Notes: a model not told the origin generated them from the letters alone. DNA of 16,585 nt from CBDUBH01 sp965365345 (GCA_965365345.1 CBDUBH010000082.1:1-16585); one strand, 5' to 3'; shown: positions 7,765-15,511, counted from the stretch's first letter. Made by a program: numbers and translations.

Positions 7765-8060
7765 TATTCTCCTTCAAAATTTGCAAAAAATATTGAAACT
7801 AAATTGTGATAATTAGAAATGAATTTATTGAATTCTTTTCCTTCAGGAGTTTGAAAAAGTCTGTTCATTTCATCACGGGAATTAAACTGAATCTCGGCAA
7901 ATTTATAAAATTTTTCAGGTGAAAGAAGTCCGCCTTCAAGATTTGCAAACCGGATATTTTTCTTTAAAAAACTGTTAGTCTTTTCAGATATAACTTGTTC
8001 AACTTCCTGCAAAACAGAATCTTCTGCATTTTTTCTTATAAAAATTAATACTTTCATCAT
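7764..8060 (-). CDS. Small EthD-like (dimeric alpha-beta barrel) protein
   Basis: A 98-residue protein. A strong ribosome-binding sequence (AGAAAGGAG, 8071-8079) is spaced best for the first of two adjacent ATGs, at 8060. The second half, FAEIQFNSRDEMNRLFQTPEGKEFNKFISNY, resembles the 'f.s.e....a...peg......d...f' end of EthD-family/ABM-like dimeric ferredoxin-fold proteins. The first strand, MMKVLIFIRKN, is compatible with that fold. EthD relatives are often small proteins of unclear catalytic role, and no catalytic residue can be assigned. It overlaps sixA by one base, so the two proteins are made from one transcript and may act together. The family call is tentative. Confidence 0.6.
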   Translation of the reverse strand: MMKVLIFIRKNAEDSVLQEVEQVISEKTNSFLKKNIRFANLEGGLLSPEKFYKFAEIQFNSRDEMNRLFQTPEGKEFNKFISNYHNLVSIFFANFEGE

Positions 8061-8341
8061 AATGATTTTTCTCCTTTCTATTAATAAAAAATAATAAAAA
8101 ATCTTATTACTTCAAGCAAAAGAATTAGTTATGAAATCAATAAAATCTTTTAAATTTTTTAATTTGAAATTGTTTTAACATCAAAAATATTGTCAGAAAA
8201 ATAAAGGATAATTTAACTGAAAATTAATAATAGGATATGATGTAACATTAAAAATTTTTAATTATATTACTTTGCGAAAATTTTTATTAATATAAAACTT
8301 TTCTATTTTAAGAAATTAAATTTTCCGGATTTTCAAATTAA
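8061..8341. promoter_or_regulatory. Divergent intergenic region, EthD-like/sixA versus histidine kinase
   Basis: This 281-bp, very AT-rich spacer must hold the promoters of the minus-strand EthD-like/sixA pair and of the plus-strand histidine kinase. The only clear signal is the minus-strand ribosome-binding site at 8071-8079. TATTACTTTG around 8265-8274 is a weak resemblance to a Bacteroidota -7 box for the kinase gene. No good Shine-Dalgarno sequence precedes the kinase ATG at 8342. Confidence 0.4.
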
Positions 8342-10438
8342 ATGAAAATTAAAAATCAATTTATCATTTTGGCTTTATTGATTGTTGTTGCCGGCGTTTT
8401 ATTCTTAATGCTTTATCTTGAAGTTAAAAATGAAACAATTAAACAGGCGAATAACGAGCAAATTGTTTACGCCAAGCAAGCGTCAAATTCAGTTTCGGCA
8501 TATTTTGATGATATTCATTTTTCGTTAAATTTTTTGGTGAAAGATGAAAATATTATTGAATTTGATGAAAAGGGCGCGCAGAAGATAAAAGATTTTTATT
8601 TGGGAAACAGTAATCTGCTTAATGCCGTTACTTTAACCGACTCAACCGGAAAAATGGTTTATACTTATCCTTATAATAAATCTGCAATTGGCAAAGATAT
8701 TTCGTATCAGGAACATGTGAAAAATTTGCTTACCGGAAAAAAACCGGTTTTAAGTCAGGTTTTTTATGCGCTTCAAGGTTATAACGCAATTGCTTATTAT
8801 GTTCCGGTTATTAATAACGGAAAATTTTTAGGCGGAATCGGCACTCTGATTAAATTTGACGATTTCACAAAAAAATATTTGCAGGATATTAGAATTAAAG
8901 AAAACGGATTTGCGTGGATAATAAATCAGACCGGAACAATTTTATATCATCCGGATGAAGATCTGATAGAAAAACAAGCAGATTCAATTTTTCAATTTGA
9001 TAAATCATTTTTGCAATTGATAAGCTTTGCAAAATCGGGTAATTCCGGTGCTGCAAGACATAAATTAGCTCTTAACGGAAAAGAAACAACAATGCAATCA
9101 GCTTATTTTCCGGTCAGCATTGCAGATAATAATTGGACAATTATAGTTTCCACTCCGCAAGATGAAATTTTGAAAACAATGCAGGGATTTCTATTAAAGT
9201 GGTTCATTTTAGCTATGTTGATGCTTTTCGGAATTTTGATATTTACTTATTTTTCAATAAAAGCGCGCTCAATAATAAAAGAAGAAGTCCGAAGAAAAAA
9301 AGCTGAAGCCGAATTAATTGCATCAGAGAAAAAGTTCAGAAAGCTTGTTGAAATTTCACCGAATGGAATTTTACTTTTGGATCTTAAAGGAAAAATTCAA
9401 GCTTGCAATAACAGAACTCTGCAAATCTTAAAAGTTACTGATCCGAAATTAGTTGAAGGAAATTATATTTCAGATTATTTCAGTGAAAATGATAAACAAG
9501 CTGTTAAAGAAAATATTTCAAAAATAATTTCAAATTCAGAAGAAATTCATACTTATGAATATGAAATTAAAAGTAATGGACATATAAGTTCTCCGGTTGA
9601 GTTTAGCGGCGCGGTAATTGAAAATTTTGATGGAACTCCTATAGGAATTTCTGCAATTTTAAAAGATATTACAGAACGCAAAAAAGTTGAATCGGCTTTG
9701 CGGCTTGCAAAAAGAAATGCTGAAAGATCCGATAAATTGAAATCAGAATTCCTTGCTCAAATGTCTCATGAAATCCGCAGTCCGATCAATTCAATTTTAA
9801 GCTTTACAAGTTTGATAAAAGATGAAGTTAAAGATCAACTTTCCGGCGATCTTACGACCAGTTTTTCAATAATTGAAAATGCGGGAAAAAGAATTATCCG
9901 TACAATTGATCTTATTTTAAATATGTCAGAAATTCAAACCGGCACTTTTCAGGCACATTTAAAAGATGTTTTTATTTTCAAGGATGTTTTAAATAAAATT
10001 TATCCTGAATTTAAACATGTCGCAAATGAAAACGGACTTGAGTTTTATTTAAAAAATCACACCGGTAAAAGCGATATTTGTGTTTATGGCGATGAATATA
10101 CAATCGGGCAAATTTTTAATAATCTTGTAAATAACGCCGTAAAATATACAGAATCAGGTAAAGTTGAAATTATTGTTTCGTACAACGAGGATGCTGATCT
10201 TGTAATTTCCATTTGCGATACAGGAATAGGAATTTCAAAAGAATATCTGCCGAATATTTTCAAACCTTTTACACAAGAGGAACAAGGTTACACGCGCAAG
10301 TTTGAAGGAAACGGATTGGGATTAGCTTTAGTGAAGAAATATTGTGAAATAAATAAAATTGATATCAATGTTGAAAGTGAAAAGGGAACAGGTTCGGTTT
10401 TTAATGTAATATTAAAAAAAGATCTGATCTTATATTAA
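8342..10438 (+). CDS. Membrane sensor histidine kinase (dCache-PAS-HisKA-HATPase)
   Basis: A 698-residue protein. A membrane helix (about 7-27) is followed by a periplasmic region (about 33-280) with double-Cache features (SVSAYFDDIHFSLNFL, DSTGKMVYTYP, then IVSTPQDEIL). A second helix lies at about 283-306, then a PAS domain (about 330-450, ending ILKDITERKK) and a HisKA domain with the H-box FLAQMSHEIRSPINS. The phospho-acceptor is H476. The HATPase domain has the N-box FNNLVNNAVKYTESG, G1 DTGIGI (D626) and G2 GNGLGLALV. All catalytic elements are present. There is no receiver or HPt domain and no response-regulator gene nearby, so its partner is elsewhere. Cache domains usually bind small extracellular metabolites, but the ligand is unknown. 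The gene ends before a bidirectional terminator and diverges from the sixA operon. Confidence 0.92.
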   Translation: MKIKNQFIILALLIVVAGVLFLMLYLEVKNETIKQANNEQIVYAKQASNSVSAYFDDIHFSLNFLVKDENIIEFDEKGAQKIKDFYLGNSNLLNAVTLTDSTGKMVYTYPYNKSAIGKDISYQEHVKNLLTGKKPVLSQVFYALQGYNAIAYYVPVINNGKFLGGIGTLIKFDDFTKKYLQDIRIKENGFAWIINQTGTILYHPDEDLIEKQADSIFQFDKSFLQLISFAKSGNSGAARHKLALNGKETTMQSAYFPVSIADNNWTIIVSTPQDEILKTMQGFLLKWFILAMLMLFGILIFTYFSIKARSIIKEEVRRKKAEAELIASEKKFRKLVEISPNGILLLDLKGKIQACNNRTLQILKVTDPKLVEGNYISDYFSENDKQAVKENISKIISNSEEIHTYEYEIKSNGHISSPVEFSGAVIENFDGTPIGISAILKDITERKKVESALRLAKRNAERSDKLKSEFLAQMSHEIRSPINSILSFTSLIKDEVKDQLSGDLTTSFSIIENAGKRIIRTIDLILNMSEIQTGTFQAHLKDVFIFKDVLNKIYPEFKHVANENGLEFYLKNHTGKSDICVYGDEYTIGQIFNNLVNNAVKYTESGKVEIIVSYNEDADLVISICDTGIGISKEYLPNIFKPFTQEEQGYTRKFEGNGLGLALVKKYCEINKIDINVESEKGTGSVFNVILKKDLILY

Positions 10439-10510
10439 AAATTTATCATGTAATTATGATTCTGAATTTTTAATTTGCAGATATATTTTTGCTAAAATAA
10501 ATTTCAAATA

Positions 10511-10540
10511 AAAAAGCCTTGTAAATTTACAAGGCTTTTT
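10511..10540. terminator. Bidirectional intrinsic terminator (30-bp perfect palindrome)
   Basis: AAAAAGCCTTGTAAA and its exact reverse complement are directly adjacent, giving a perfect 30-bp palindrome whose stem ends in T-runs on both strands. It sits between the convergent 3' ends of the histidine kinase (10438) and the OmpA lipoprotein gene (10565) and can terminate both. Confidence 0.88.
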
Positions 10541-10564
10541 ATTGATCAATATAAAACAAAAAAA

Positions 10565-11242
10565 TTAATTTCCGTCTATTTTACCGTCTTTTGCATCTTC
10601 TTTTAATTCATCATTCGCATAAACAGCAACTTCAACTCTTCTGTTTTTTGCTTTGTTTCCCTGAGTATCATTAGCAACAATTGGCTGTAATTCACCGTAA
10701 CCTGCAGTTTGAACTCTGGATGACACTACTCCATTTTGTTTTAGATAATTTGAAACAGTTGAAGCTCTTCTTTCAGAAAGTTTTTGATTGTAATCTTCTG
10801 AACCGTCAGAATCTGTATGTCCTTCAATCAGCACATTTGTATCAGGATATTTATTCAAGATTTCTGCAAGTTCCTGGACATTATCTTTTGCTGCACCTTG
10901 AAGTTCAGAGCTGTCAAATCCGAATAAAATTCCGGAAGGAAAAGTAAGTTTAATTCCTTCACCAACTCTTTCTACTGCAACACCGTCAATATTTTTTTCC
11001 ATTTCCGCAGCTTGTTTATCCATATAATTTCCGATAATAGCACCGGCAGCACCGCCAACCGCAGCTCCCATAATTACACCAACGGCAGTTTTACCGTATT
11101 TGCTTCCTATTACTCCGCCAATTGCTCCGCCTGCAGCAGCTCCAACTCCGGCACCTTTGGTTGTTTTGTTAGCACCGCATCCGGCAAAGATCATCATTGA
11201 TGAAATTACTATAATGATCAATAAACTGAACTTTGTTTTCAT
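10565..11242 (-). CDS. OmpA-family lipoprotein with glycine-zipper segment
   Basis: A 225-residue protein with a lipoprotein signal peptide (MKTKFSLLIIIVISSMMIFAGC). The lipobox is FAG-C and the lipidated Cys is C22. Residues about 30-72 are Gly/Ala-rich (AGVGAAAGGAIGGVIG and a second similar repeat), a glycine zipper that may insert in or pack on a membrane. The C-terminal OmpA domain (about 100-215) has GFDSSEL, LIEGHTDSDGSEDYNQKLSERRA and NRRVEV. The conserved Asp and Arg bind peptidoglycan diaminopimelate in this family. The architecture matches YiaD-like envelope-tethering proteins. A GGAGTG ribosome-binding sequence (11247-11252) supports the ATG at 11242. The acidic C-terminal tail (DELKEDAKDGKIDGN) is poorly conserved in kind. 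Confidence 0.92.
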   Translation of the reverse strand: MKTKFSLLIIIVISSMMIFAGCGANKTTKGAGVGAAAGGAIGGVIGSKYGKTAVGVIMGAAVGGAAGAIIGNYMDKQAAEMEKNIDGVAVERVGEGIKLTFPSGILFGFDSSELQGAAKDNVQELAEILNKYPDTNVLIEGHTDSDGSEDYNQKLSERRASTVSNYLKQNGVVSSRVQTAGYGELQPIVANDTQGNKAKNRRVEVAVYANDELKEDAKDGKIDGN

Positions 11243-11622
11243 TTTTCACTCCGATTTTTGTTTCTGCTAAAAAAAATTAAATTAAATGGTTAAAAAATTG
11301 TTGAACTATGTACAAACCGAAAATTCAAATTCAATAAAATTAAAAATCTATAAAATCAGCCATTCATTTAATTCAGGGCTATAAAAATAATATAATATAA
11401 ATCTTCAAATTATCCCTAAATATTAAAAAATTTTATACTCAAGATAATTTTGTTTTTTCGTGATATTATTTAGATTAATAATTTTAGGACATATTAAAAA
11501 GTGATAAAAAAAGAATTGAATTTTTTATAAAAACTTTAAACATTGAAGTATTGAGGTAAATAAAAATCAAATTCAATTTTTGATTAGCTAATAATTTCAC
11601 AATTAAAAGATGAGAGGACAAA
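11243..11622. other. 380-bp AT-rich non-coding spacer between divergent envelope genes
   Basis: This spacer separates the divergent OmpA lipoprotein and beta-barrel genes and must hold both promoters. I see no open frame with a plausible start and ribosome-binding site and no RNA family signature. Visible items are the two ribosome-binding sites (11247-11252 minus, 11612-11618 plus), a small hairpin (AATCAAA 11565-11571 with TTTGATT 11579-11585) in the likely 5' leader of the barrel gene, and a loose 10-bp inverted pair (AATTGAATTT and AAATTCAATT). No convincing -7/-33 promoter pair was found by eye. Confidence 0.5.
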
Positions 11623-12201
11623 ATGAAAATTAAAACCGGTATTTTTTTGTTGATGTTGTTTTTTGTTTTTTCAGTAAATAGTAACGCTCAGTATTATTCT
11701 GATCAAGCTTATACTTCACCGCTTGGACTTTCCTTACAAGCCGGAGTTGCAGTTCCTTTCGGTGATTTTGATGAAGCAGCTGGATTAGGCTTAGGCGGCG
11801 AATTAACTTTTGAATATTTACTTTCAAATAATTTAGGATTAAATGCCGTAATCGGTTATTATGATTTCGGCTCAAAAGAAGATTTAGGTCCAGGAAACGA
11901 TTTTAGTTTTTCTGCATTGCCGATTTTGATAGGCGGAAGATACATATTTTCAACCGGCGGATTCAGACCTTATCTCGGTGCACAATTAGGCTTGTACATG
12001 CTTTCTTCAGAAGTAACAATTGATGATAATACTTTTGATGAATCAGAAACTAAATTCGGATTTGCACCGCTTGCAGGATTAAGATTTCATTTTCCGCCGA
12101 ATTTGGATATGGATTTAGGGTTTAAATATAATGTAATCAGCACTGATGAAACCTCAACACAATTTTTAAATGTGATTTTAGGTGCAAGAATTACATTGTA
12201 A
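11623..12201 (+). CDS. Small outer-membrane beta-barrel protein
   Basis: A 192-residue protein with a clear signal peptide, MKIKTGIFLLMLFFVFSVNSNA, likely cleaved before Q23. The mature part alternates polar and hydrophobic residues in strand-length blocks: LSLQAGVAVPFGDF, GLGGELTFEYLL, LGLNAVIGYYDFG, PILIGGRYIF, PYLGAQLGLYML and a final FLNVILGARITL. This is the pattern of eight-stranded OmpA/OmpX/OmpW-type barrels ('outer membrane beta-barrel' domain). It ends in an aromatic-free ITL rather than the usual terminal Phe. A GAGAGGA ribosome-binding sequence (11612-11618) fixes the ATG. It appears monocistronic, bounded by a terminator at 12238-12269. The ligand or channel function is unknown. 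Confidence 0.85.
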   Translation: MKIKTGIFLLMLFFVFSVNSNAQYYSDQAYTSPLGLSLQAGVAVPFGDFDEAAGLGLGGELTFEYLLSNNLGLNAVIGYYDFGSKEDLGPGNDFSFSALPILIGGRYIFSTGGFRPYLGAQLGLYMLSSEVTIDDNTFDESETKFGFAPLAGLRFHFPPNLDMDLGFKYNVISTDETSTQFLNVILGARITL

Positions 12202-12237
12202 AATCTTTTTGAAAATTTATTCAAAAAATGAAAAACA

Positions 12238-12269
12238 AAAAAAGCGGAAATAAAAATTTCCGCTTTTTT
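12238..12269. terminator. Bidirectional intrinsic terminator
   Basis: AAAAAAGCGGAAA (12238-12250) and TTTCCGCTTTTTT (12257-12269) form a 13-bp perfect stem with a 6-nt loop and T-runs on both strands. It lies between the 3' ends of the plus-strand beta-barrel gene (12201) and the minus-strand phosphatase gene (12293) and can serve both. Confidence 0.88.
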
Positions 12270-12292
12270 ATTGATCGATTTTCTAAAATGAT

Positions 12293-13483
12293 TTAAACAA
12301 ATTTCAGGGTTGTTGTTTTTAAATATTTACTTTCCAAAATTTTAATAATGTTCTTTATCAAATTTCTTCTTATTCCAAGTTCAAAAGGAATATTCGGATC
12401 TTGATGCGCTTCATTAATTTTTGTCCCCACTACAAATTCAATTATATCGCTATCCAAAATATGATTTAGAATTTTTGCTGAAGCATTTTTTGGAAGTAGA
12501 TGCGGATTTGCATTTTTTTCTAAATGTTCCAGAAGTTTGTTCAATGTAATAGTACCTTCGGTAATAAGATCAACTCCGTGCATAAAACTGCAAGGCGGAA
12601 TTTCAGGATCAAAATCAGCAATATCAACCGAAACTTTTTGAGATAATTCCCTTGAAACAATTTTGGCAGTTGTTCCGCCGCAAATAATTTTTTTACCTGA
12701 ATATTCAGAAATCATTTTAGCAATTTCTTTATCTTTTTCAGTATTTATTGGCGGTCCGGTTAAAATCATAATTTTTCGCGGATGCCTGAAGTAAACAACT
12801 CCGCAGGTTATATCATCTTTTGGCTTGTATCCATCGTTAGAGTAAGCTTTATTTACTATGCATTGAGCAAGTTCACGTGCAGAAATATTTGTATTATTTT
12901 GAATTAAAGATAACGAATAATCACAAGCACTTTCGCTGCCCCAACCTAAAGGAAATCTGCTAGTTCCGATTCCGGATTGACTTACTCCATCTGAAAAAAA
13001 TACAATTCTATCACCAAGTTGTGTATCAAATTCGGAATATCGCAAAATGCTGCGGCGTTTTTTATTGCTTTTAAGATTTATTGTTTCAGTTTCAATTTTT
13101 ACGATTTTGTTATCACGTATCAAAGCAAAAGGCGGATTATCATACTCAATAATTCTTGCTCTGTTATTACTAACATCAACAATTGTAAAAGTGGAGTAAC
13201 TTATTTTTCTAACTTTGCAAACCGGAAGAGTATGCATAATTGTTTCGGCAGTTTTAACAATATTTTTATTGTTTGCAATAAAATTTAAAGCCATTGTAGA
13301 AGTTAGATTTGCCAAAACATTTGCTTTAATTCCGCTTCCCAAACCATCTGAAAGAACAGAAACTATACGGTTATCTTCTTTAAATTTTTGTGAAAGGAAA
13401 ACATCGCCGCCCACGATCTGTTTATGTTTAAATCCTTGATGATGATCTATTTCAACAAATTCACTGTTTTCGTTATTTATCAT
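12293..13483 (-). CDS. SpoIIE-type PP2C phosphatase linked to sensory hydrogenase
   Basis: A 396-residue soluble protein. Residues 1-232 form a SpoIIE/PPM phosphatase domain with all metal-binding aspartates visible: GGDVF (D27), LSDGLGSG (D46), FFSDGVSQSG (D165) and PKDDITCG (D223-D224). The expected reaction is Mn/Mg-dependent removal of phosphate from Ser/Thr, in relatives often on an anti-sigma-factor antagonist. No such antagonist or kinase is seen in the window. A C-terminal domain (about 236-396) follows, with conserved-looking LTGPPINTEKD, ICGGTTAKIVSREL and a Cys/His pair in PPCSFMHGVDLITEG. I know it only as a domain of unknown function accompanying hydrogenase-linked SpoIIE proteins. 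The start overlaps the hydS stop by 11 nt, so translation is coupled and the phosphatase is very probably the output of the HydS sensor. Confidence 0.88.
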   Translation of the reverse strand: MINNENSEFVEIDHHQGFKHKQIVGGDVFLSQKFKEDNRIVSVLSDGLGSGIKANVLANLTSTMALNFIANNKNIVKTAETIMHTLPVCKVRKISYSTFTIVDVSNNRARIIEYDNPPFALIRDNKIVKIETETINLKSNKKRRSILRYSEFDTQLGDRIVFFSDGVSQSGIGTSRFPLGWGSESACDYSLSLIQNNTNISARELAQCIVNKAYSNDGYKPKDDITCGVVYFRHPRKIMILTGPPINTEKDKEIAKMISEYSGKKIICGGTTAKIVSRELSQKVSVDIADFDPEIPPCSFMHGVDLITEGTITLNKLLEHLEKNANPHLLPKNASAKILNHILDSDIIEFVVGTKINEAHQDPNIPFELGIRRNLIKNIIKILESKYLKTTTLKFV

Positions 13484-15209
13484 TTAAGTCATCAATTTTA
13501 TTTGTTGAAAAAGATTCCACAATAGAATTTAAAATTACTTCGGTTTCAGATGCATTTTCGCCAAGTAAAAAGGCAATTTTCTGAACAGTTGATAGATTTT
13601 TCTTTATAACATCTTTTGCTTTTTTTATGATCTGTTCTTTTTGAACCCAAGGTTCTGTAATATCGCGAAAAATTCCGCCAACAAATCGGTTCTTTTCAAT
13701 TGTAAAAATTGAAAACAATAAAACCGAATTATTGTAATTTATTTCTTTCCCTACAATATCATTTTCGGTTTCAAGAACATTTTCAAATAATTTGTAGAAT
13801 GGTAAAACTCTTTGCAAATGCGCGCCTTCAAGTCCGGGTTTTACATCGTAAAGCATTTCAATTTCTTCACCCATAATTCTGGCGAAGTTTTGATTACACT
13901 CAACAATTTTTAATTTTGAATCAACAATTACAACTCCCGAAGGCATTGTTTTTATTAGCGCATTTGCTTTTTTTTGCGCAAGTTGTCTCATATAAGAAAT
14001 GCACATTGTTTTTTCGGATTTACCTTCCAAAAGCGATTGCGCAAATTCATTGCATGAATCATAACCGCAACCGGCACAATTTAATTCATCTTTTGAATTA
14101 ATTTTCCCGATTTCTTTTAAAATTTCTTTTATTAAAGATTTATCAAAATTATTCTGATTAATTGGCGGAATTGAAATTTCTTTTTTAATTTCATTTAAGC
14201 TGATTTCATGATTTACAGGCTTTACATTAATTTTATTTTTATAAAAATCCAGAATTTTCAATTTTTTCTTTACTGAAGAGAATTCAGTTGCAGCCCGTGG
14301 ACCGTTAATGCATCCGCCATCGCAGGCAAGCGTTTCTATGAAAAGAGGGGAATCAACTTTAATTTTATCAATATCTTTTATAGCAGCTGAAATATTTTCA
14401 ATTCCCGAAAAACTCATAAATACAAAATCAGAATTTTTATTCAAATCCTGTATTGTTCTATTCATTCCATTTTCGATTGGATATAAAACTCCGTTTGATG
14501 ATTCATACGGAATAAAATTTTCATCGGAATAAAAGTAGTTAAGATTAATTGATTCATCTTCAAACCATTTTTTCAAATCTTCAAAAGTTAAAACTGCATC
14601 AATCAATTCTGAATTATAATCGGCTTCGGCTTTTTTTGCAATACATGGACCAACAAAAACAACTCCGCAATCTTCACCGAAATGCTTTTTCAGAAGTTTT
14701 GCGTGAGCGCCTAAAGGGGAGTATAAATTTGTAACAAATCCGGCTGCTTCCGGTAAATATTTTTTTATATATGCAGTAGCTGAAGGACAAGTTGATGAAA
14801 TGAAAATATTTTGTGTGGATCTTTTTTCATTCATAATTTCGGAACACGATTCTGAAATTATTTCAGCACCGAGCGCAGTTTCCGATACTCCGTAAAATCC
14901 AAGTTTTTTTATTGCCGAAACAATAGTACTAACATCAACATCAAATTCTGAAATGTAAGAGGGAGCAAGTGAAATTATTACTTTTTCTTTATGTCTTAAA
15001 ATTTGTTTTACTTTGGTTATATCATTCCTGATCTTTTTTGCTTTTGGCGGACAAACATTTACACATTTGCCGCACAAAATACAATTTTGATAAATAACCA
15101 TTGCACTTTGGCTTTCAATTTTTATTGCTTTTACCGGACATGAACGCACACATTTATAACAATCCTGACAATTAGCTTTTTCAGTAAAAATCGGTTTTAA
15201 ATAATCCAT
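13473..15209 (-). CDS. hydS: Sensory group C [FeFe]-hydrogenase with PAS domain
   Basis: A 578-residue protein. Two [4Fe-4S] ferredoxin motifs come first (C14, 17, 20, 24 and C43, 46, 49, 53). The H-cluster domain (about 75-310) has all four expected ligands: C141 in SSTCPSA, C189 in VGPCIAKK, and C296 and C300 in LACDGGCINGP. A further four-Cys FeS motif follows (CAGCGYDSC with C378, C381, C386, plus C403), then a PAS domain (about 417-525) and a helical tail. Catalytic hydrogenases have TSCCP at the first motif. Here Thr140 replaces the proton-shuttle Cys, and Gly187 replaces the second-motif Met, as recalled for sensory HydS proteins. It probably senses H2 or electron-carrier redox state and signals through PAS to the overlapping phosphatase. 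No good ribosome-binding site precedes the ATG. Confidence 0.92.
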   Translation of the reverse strand: MDYLKPIFTEKANCQDCYKCVRSCPVKAIKIESQSAMVIYQNCILCGKCVNVCPPKAKKIRNDITKVKQILRHKEKVIISLAPSYISEFDVDVSTIVSAIKKLGFYGVSETALGAEIISESCSEIMNEKRSTQNIFISSTCPSATAYIKKYLPEAAGFVTNLYSPLGAHAKLLKKHFGEDCGVVFVGPCIAKKAEADYNSELIDAVLTFEDLKKWFEDESINLNYFYSDENFIPYESSNGVLYPIENGMNRTIQDLNKNSDFVFMSFSGIENISAAIKDIDKIKVDSPLFIETLACDGGCINGPRAATEFSSVKKKLKILDFYKNKINVKPVNHEISLNEIKKEISIPPINQNNFDKSLIKEILKEIGKINSKDELNCAGCGYDSCNEFAQSLLEGKSEKTMCISYMRQLAQKKANALIKTMPSGVVIVDSKLKIVECNQNFARIMGEEIEMLYDVKPGLEGAHLQRVLPFYKLFENVLETENDIVGKEINYNNSVLLFSIFTIEKNRFVGGIFRDITEPWVQKEQIIKKAKDVIKKNLSTVQKIAFLLGENASETEVILNSIVESFSTNKIDDLNDK

Positions 15210-15253
15210 ATCGTTTAGCTTGATAATTAATTCTTTTACTTGGTCAAATAATT

Positions 15254-15511
15254 TTATTTGTTCAAAACATATTTCAATAATTCCGTTATGGAATTTGGAT
15301 CAACTTTATTATATATCTTATCATTTATTCTTAAATTTGGTCCTTTGCCGCAATTATCTTCACACAAATTTCCGCTAATTTCAACTTCAACATTTAACTC
15401 GTTATTTTTTATAAGTTCATTTATTATTTCAAGATTTTTATTATTTCCTCTTGAATAACAAGAACTTCCCAAACAAATAACAATTTTATTTATTTTAGAT
15501 TCGACTTTCAT
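15254..15511 (-). CDS. NuoE-like thioredoxin-fold [2Fe-2S] ferredoxin, first copy by HydS
   Basis: An 85-residue protein that is only the C-terminal ferredoxin domain of NuoE/HydC-type subunits. Cluster ligands are C13 and C18 (CLGSSC) and C50 and C54 (CEDNCGKGP), the C-x4-C ... C-x3-C spacing of thioredoxin-like [2Fe-2S] proteins. It lacks the N-terminal helical bundle of full NuoE. It is expected to carry single electrons in the cytoplasm. It starts 11 bp after rex ends and stops 44 bp before hydS, so it is probably co-expressed with both and is a plausible electron partner of HydS. The sequence is clearly related to, but diverged from, the second copy at 16242-16517. Confidence 0.88.
   Translation of the reverse strand: MKVESKINKIVICLGSSCYSRGNNKNLEIINELIKNNELNVEVEISGNLCEDNCGKGPNLRINDKIYNKVDPNSITELLKYVLNK

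Noticed and set aside
8320..8340. TTTCCGGATTTT before the histidine kinase as a copy of the SRP-flanking repeat
   Set aside because: Short CCGGA-plus-T stretches recur by chance in this AT-rich sequence, and no inverted partner lies nearby.
11012..11200. Ser/Thr/Asn-rich plus-strand frame opposite the OmpA lipoprotein
   Set aside because: It is the antisense shadow of the Gly/Ala repeat codons. It has no ribosome-binding site, and the minus-strand OmpA gene is unambiguous.
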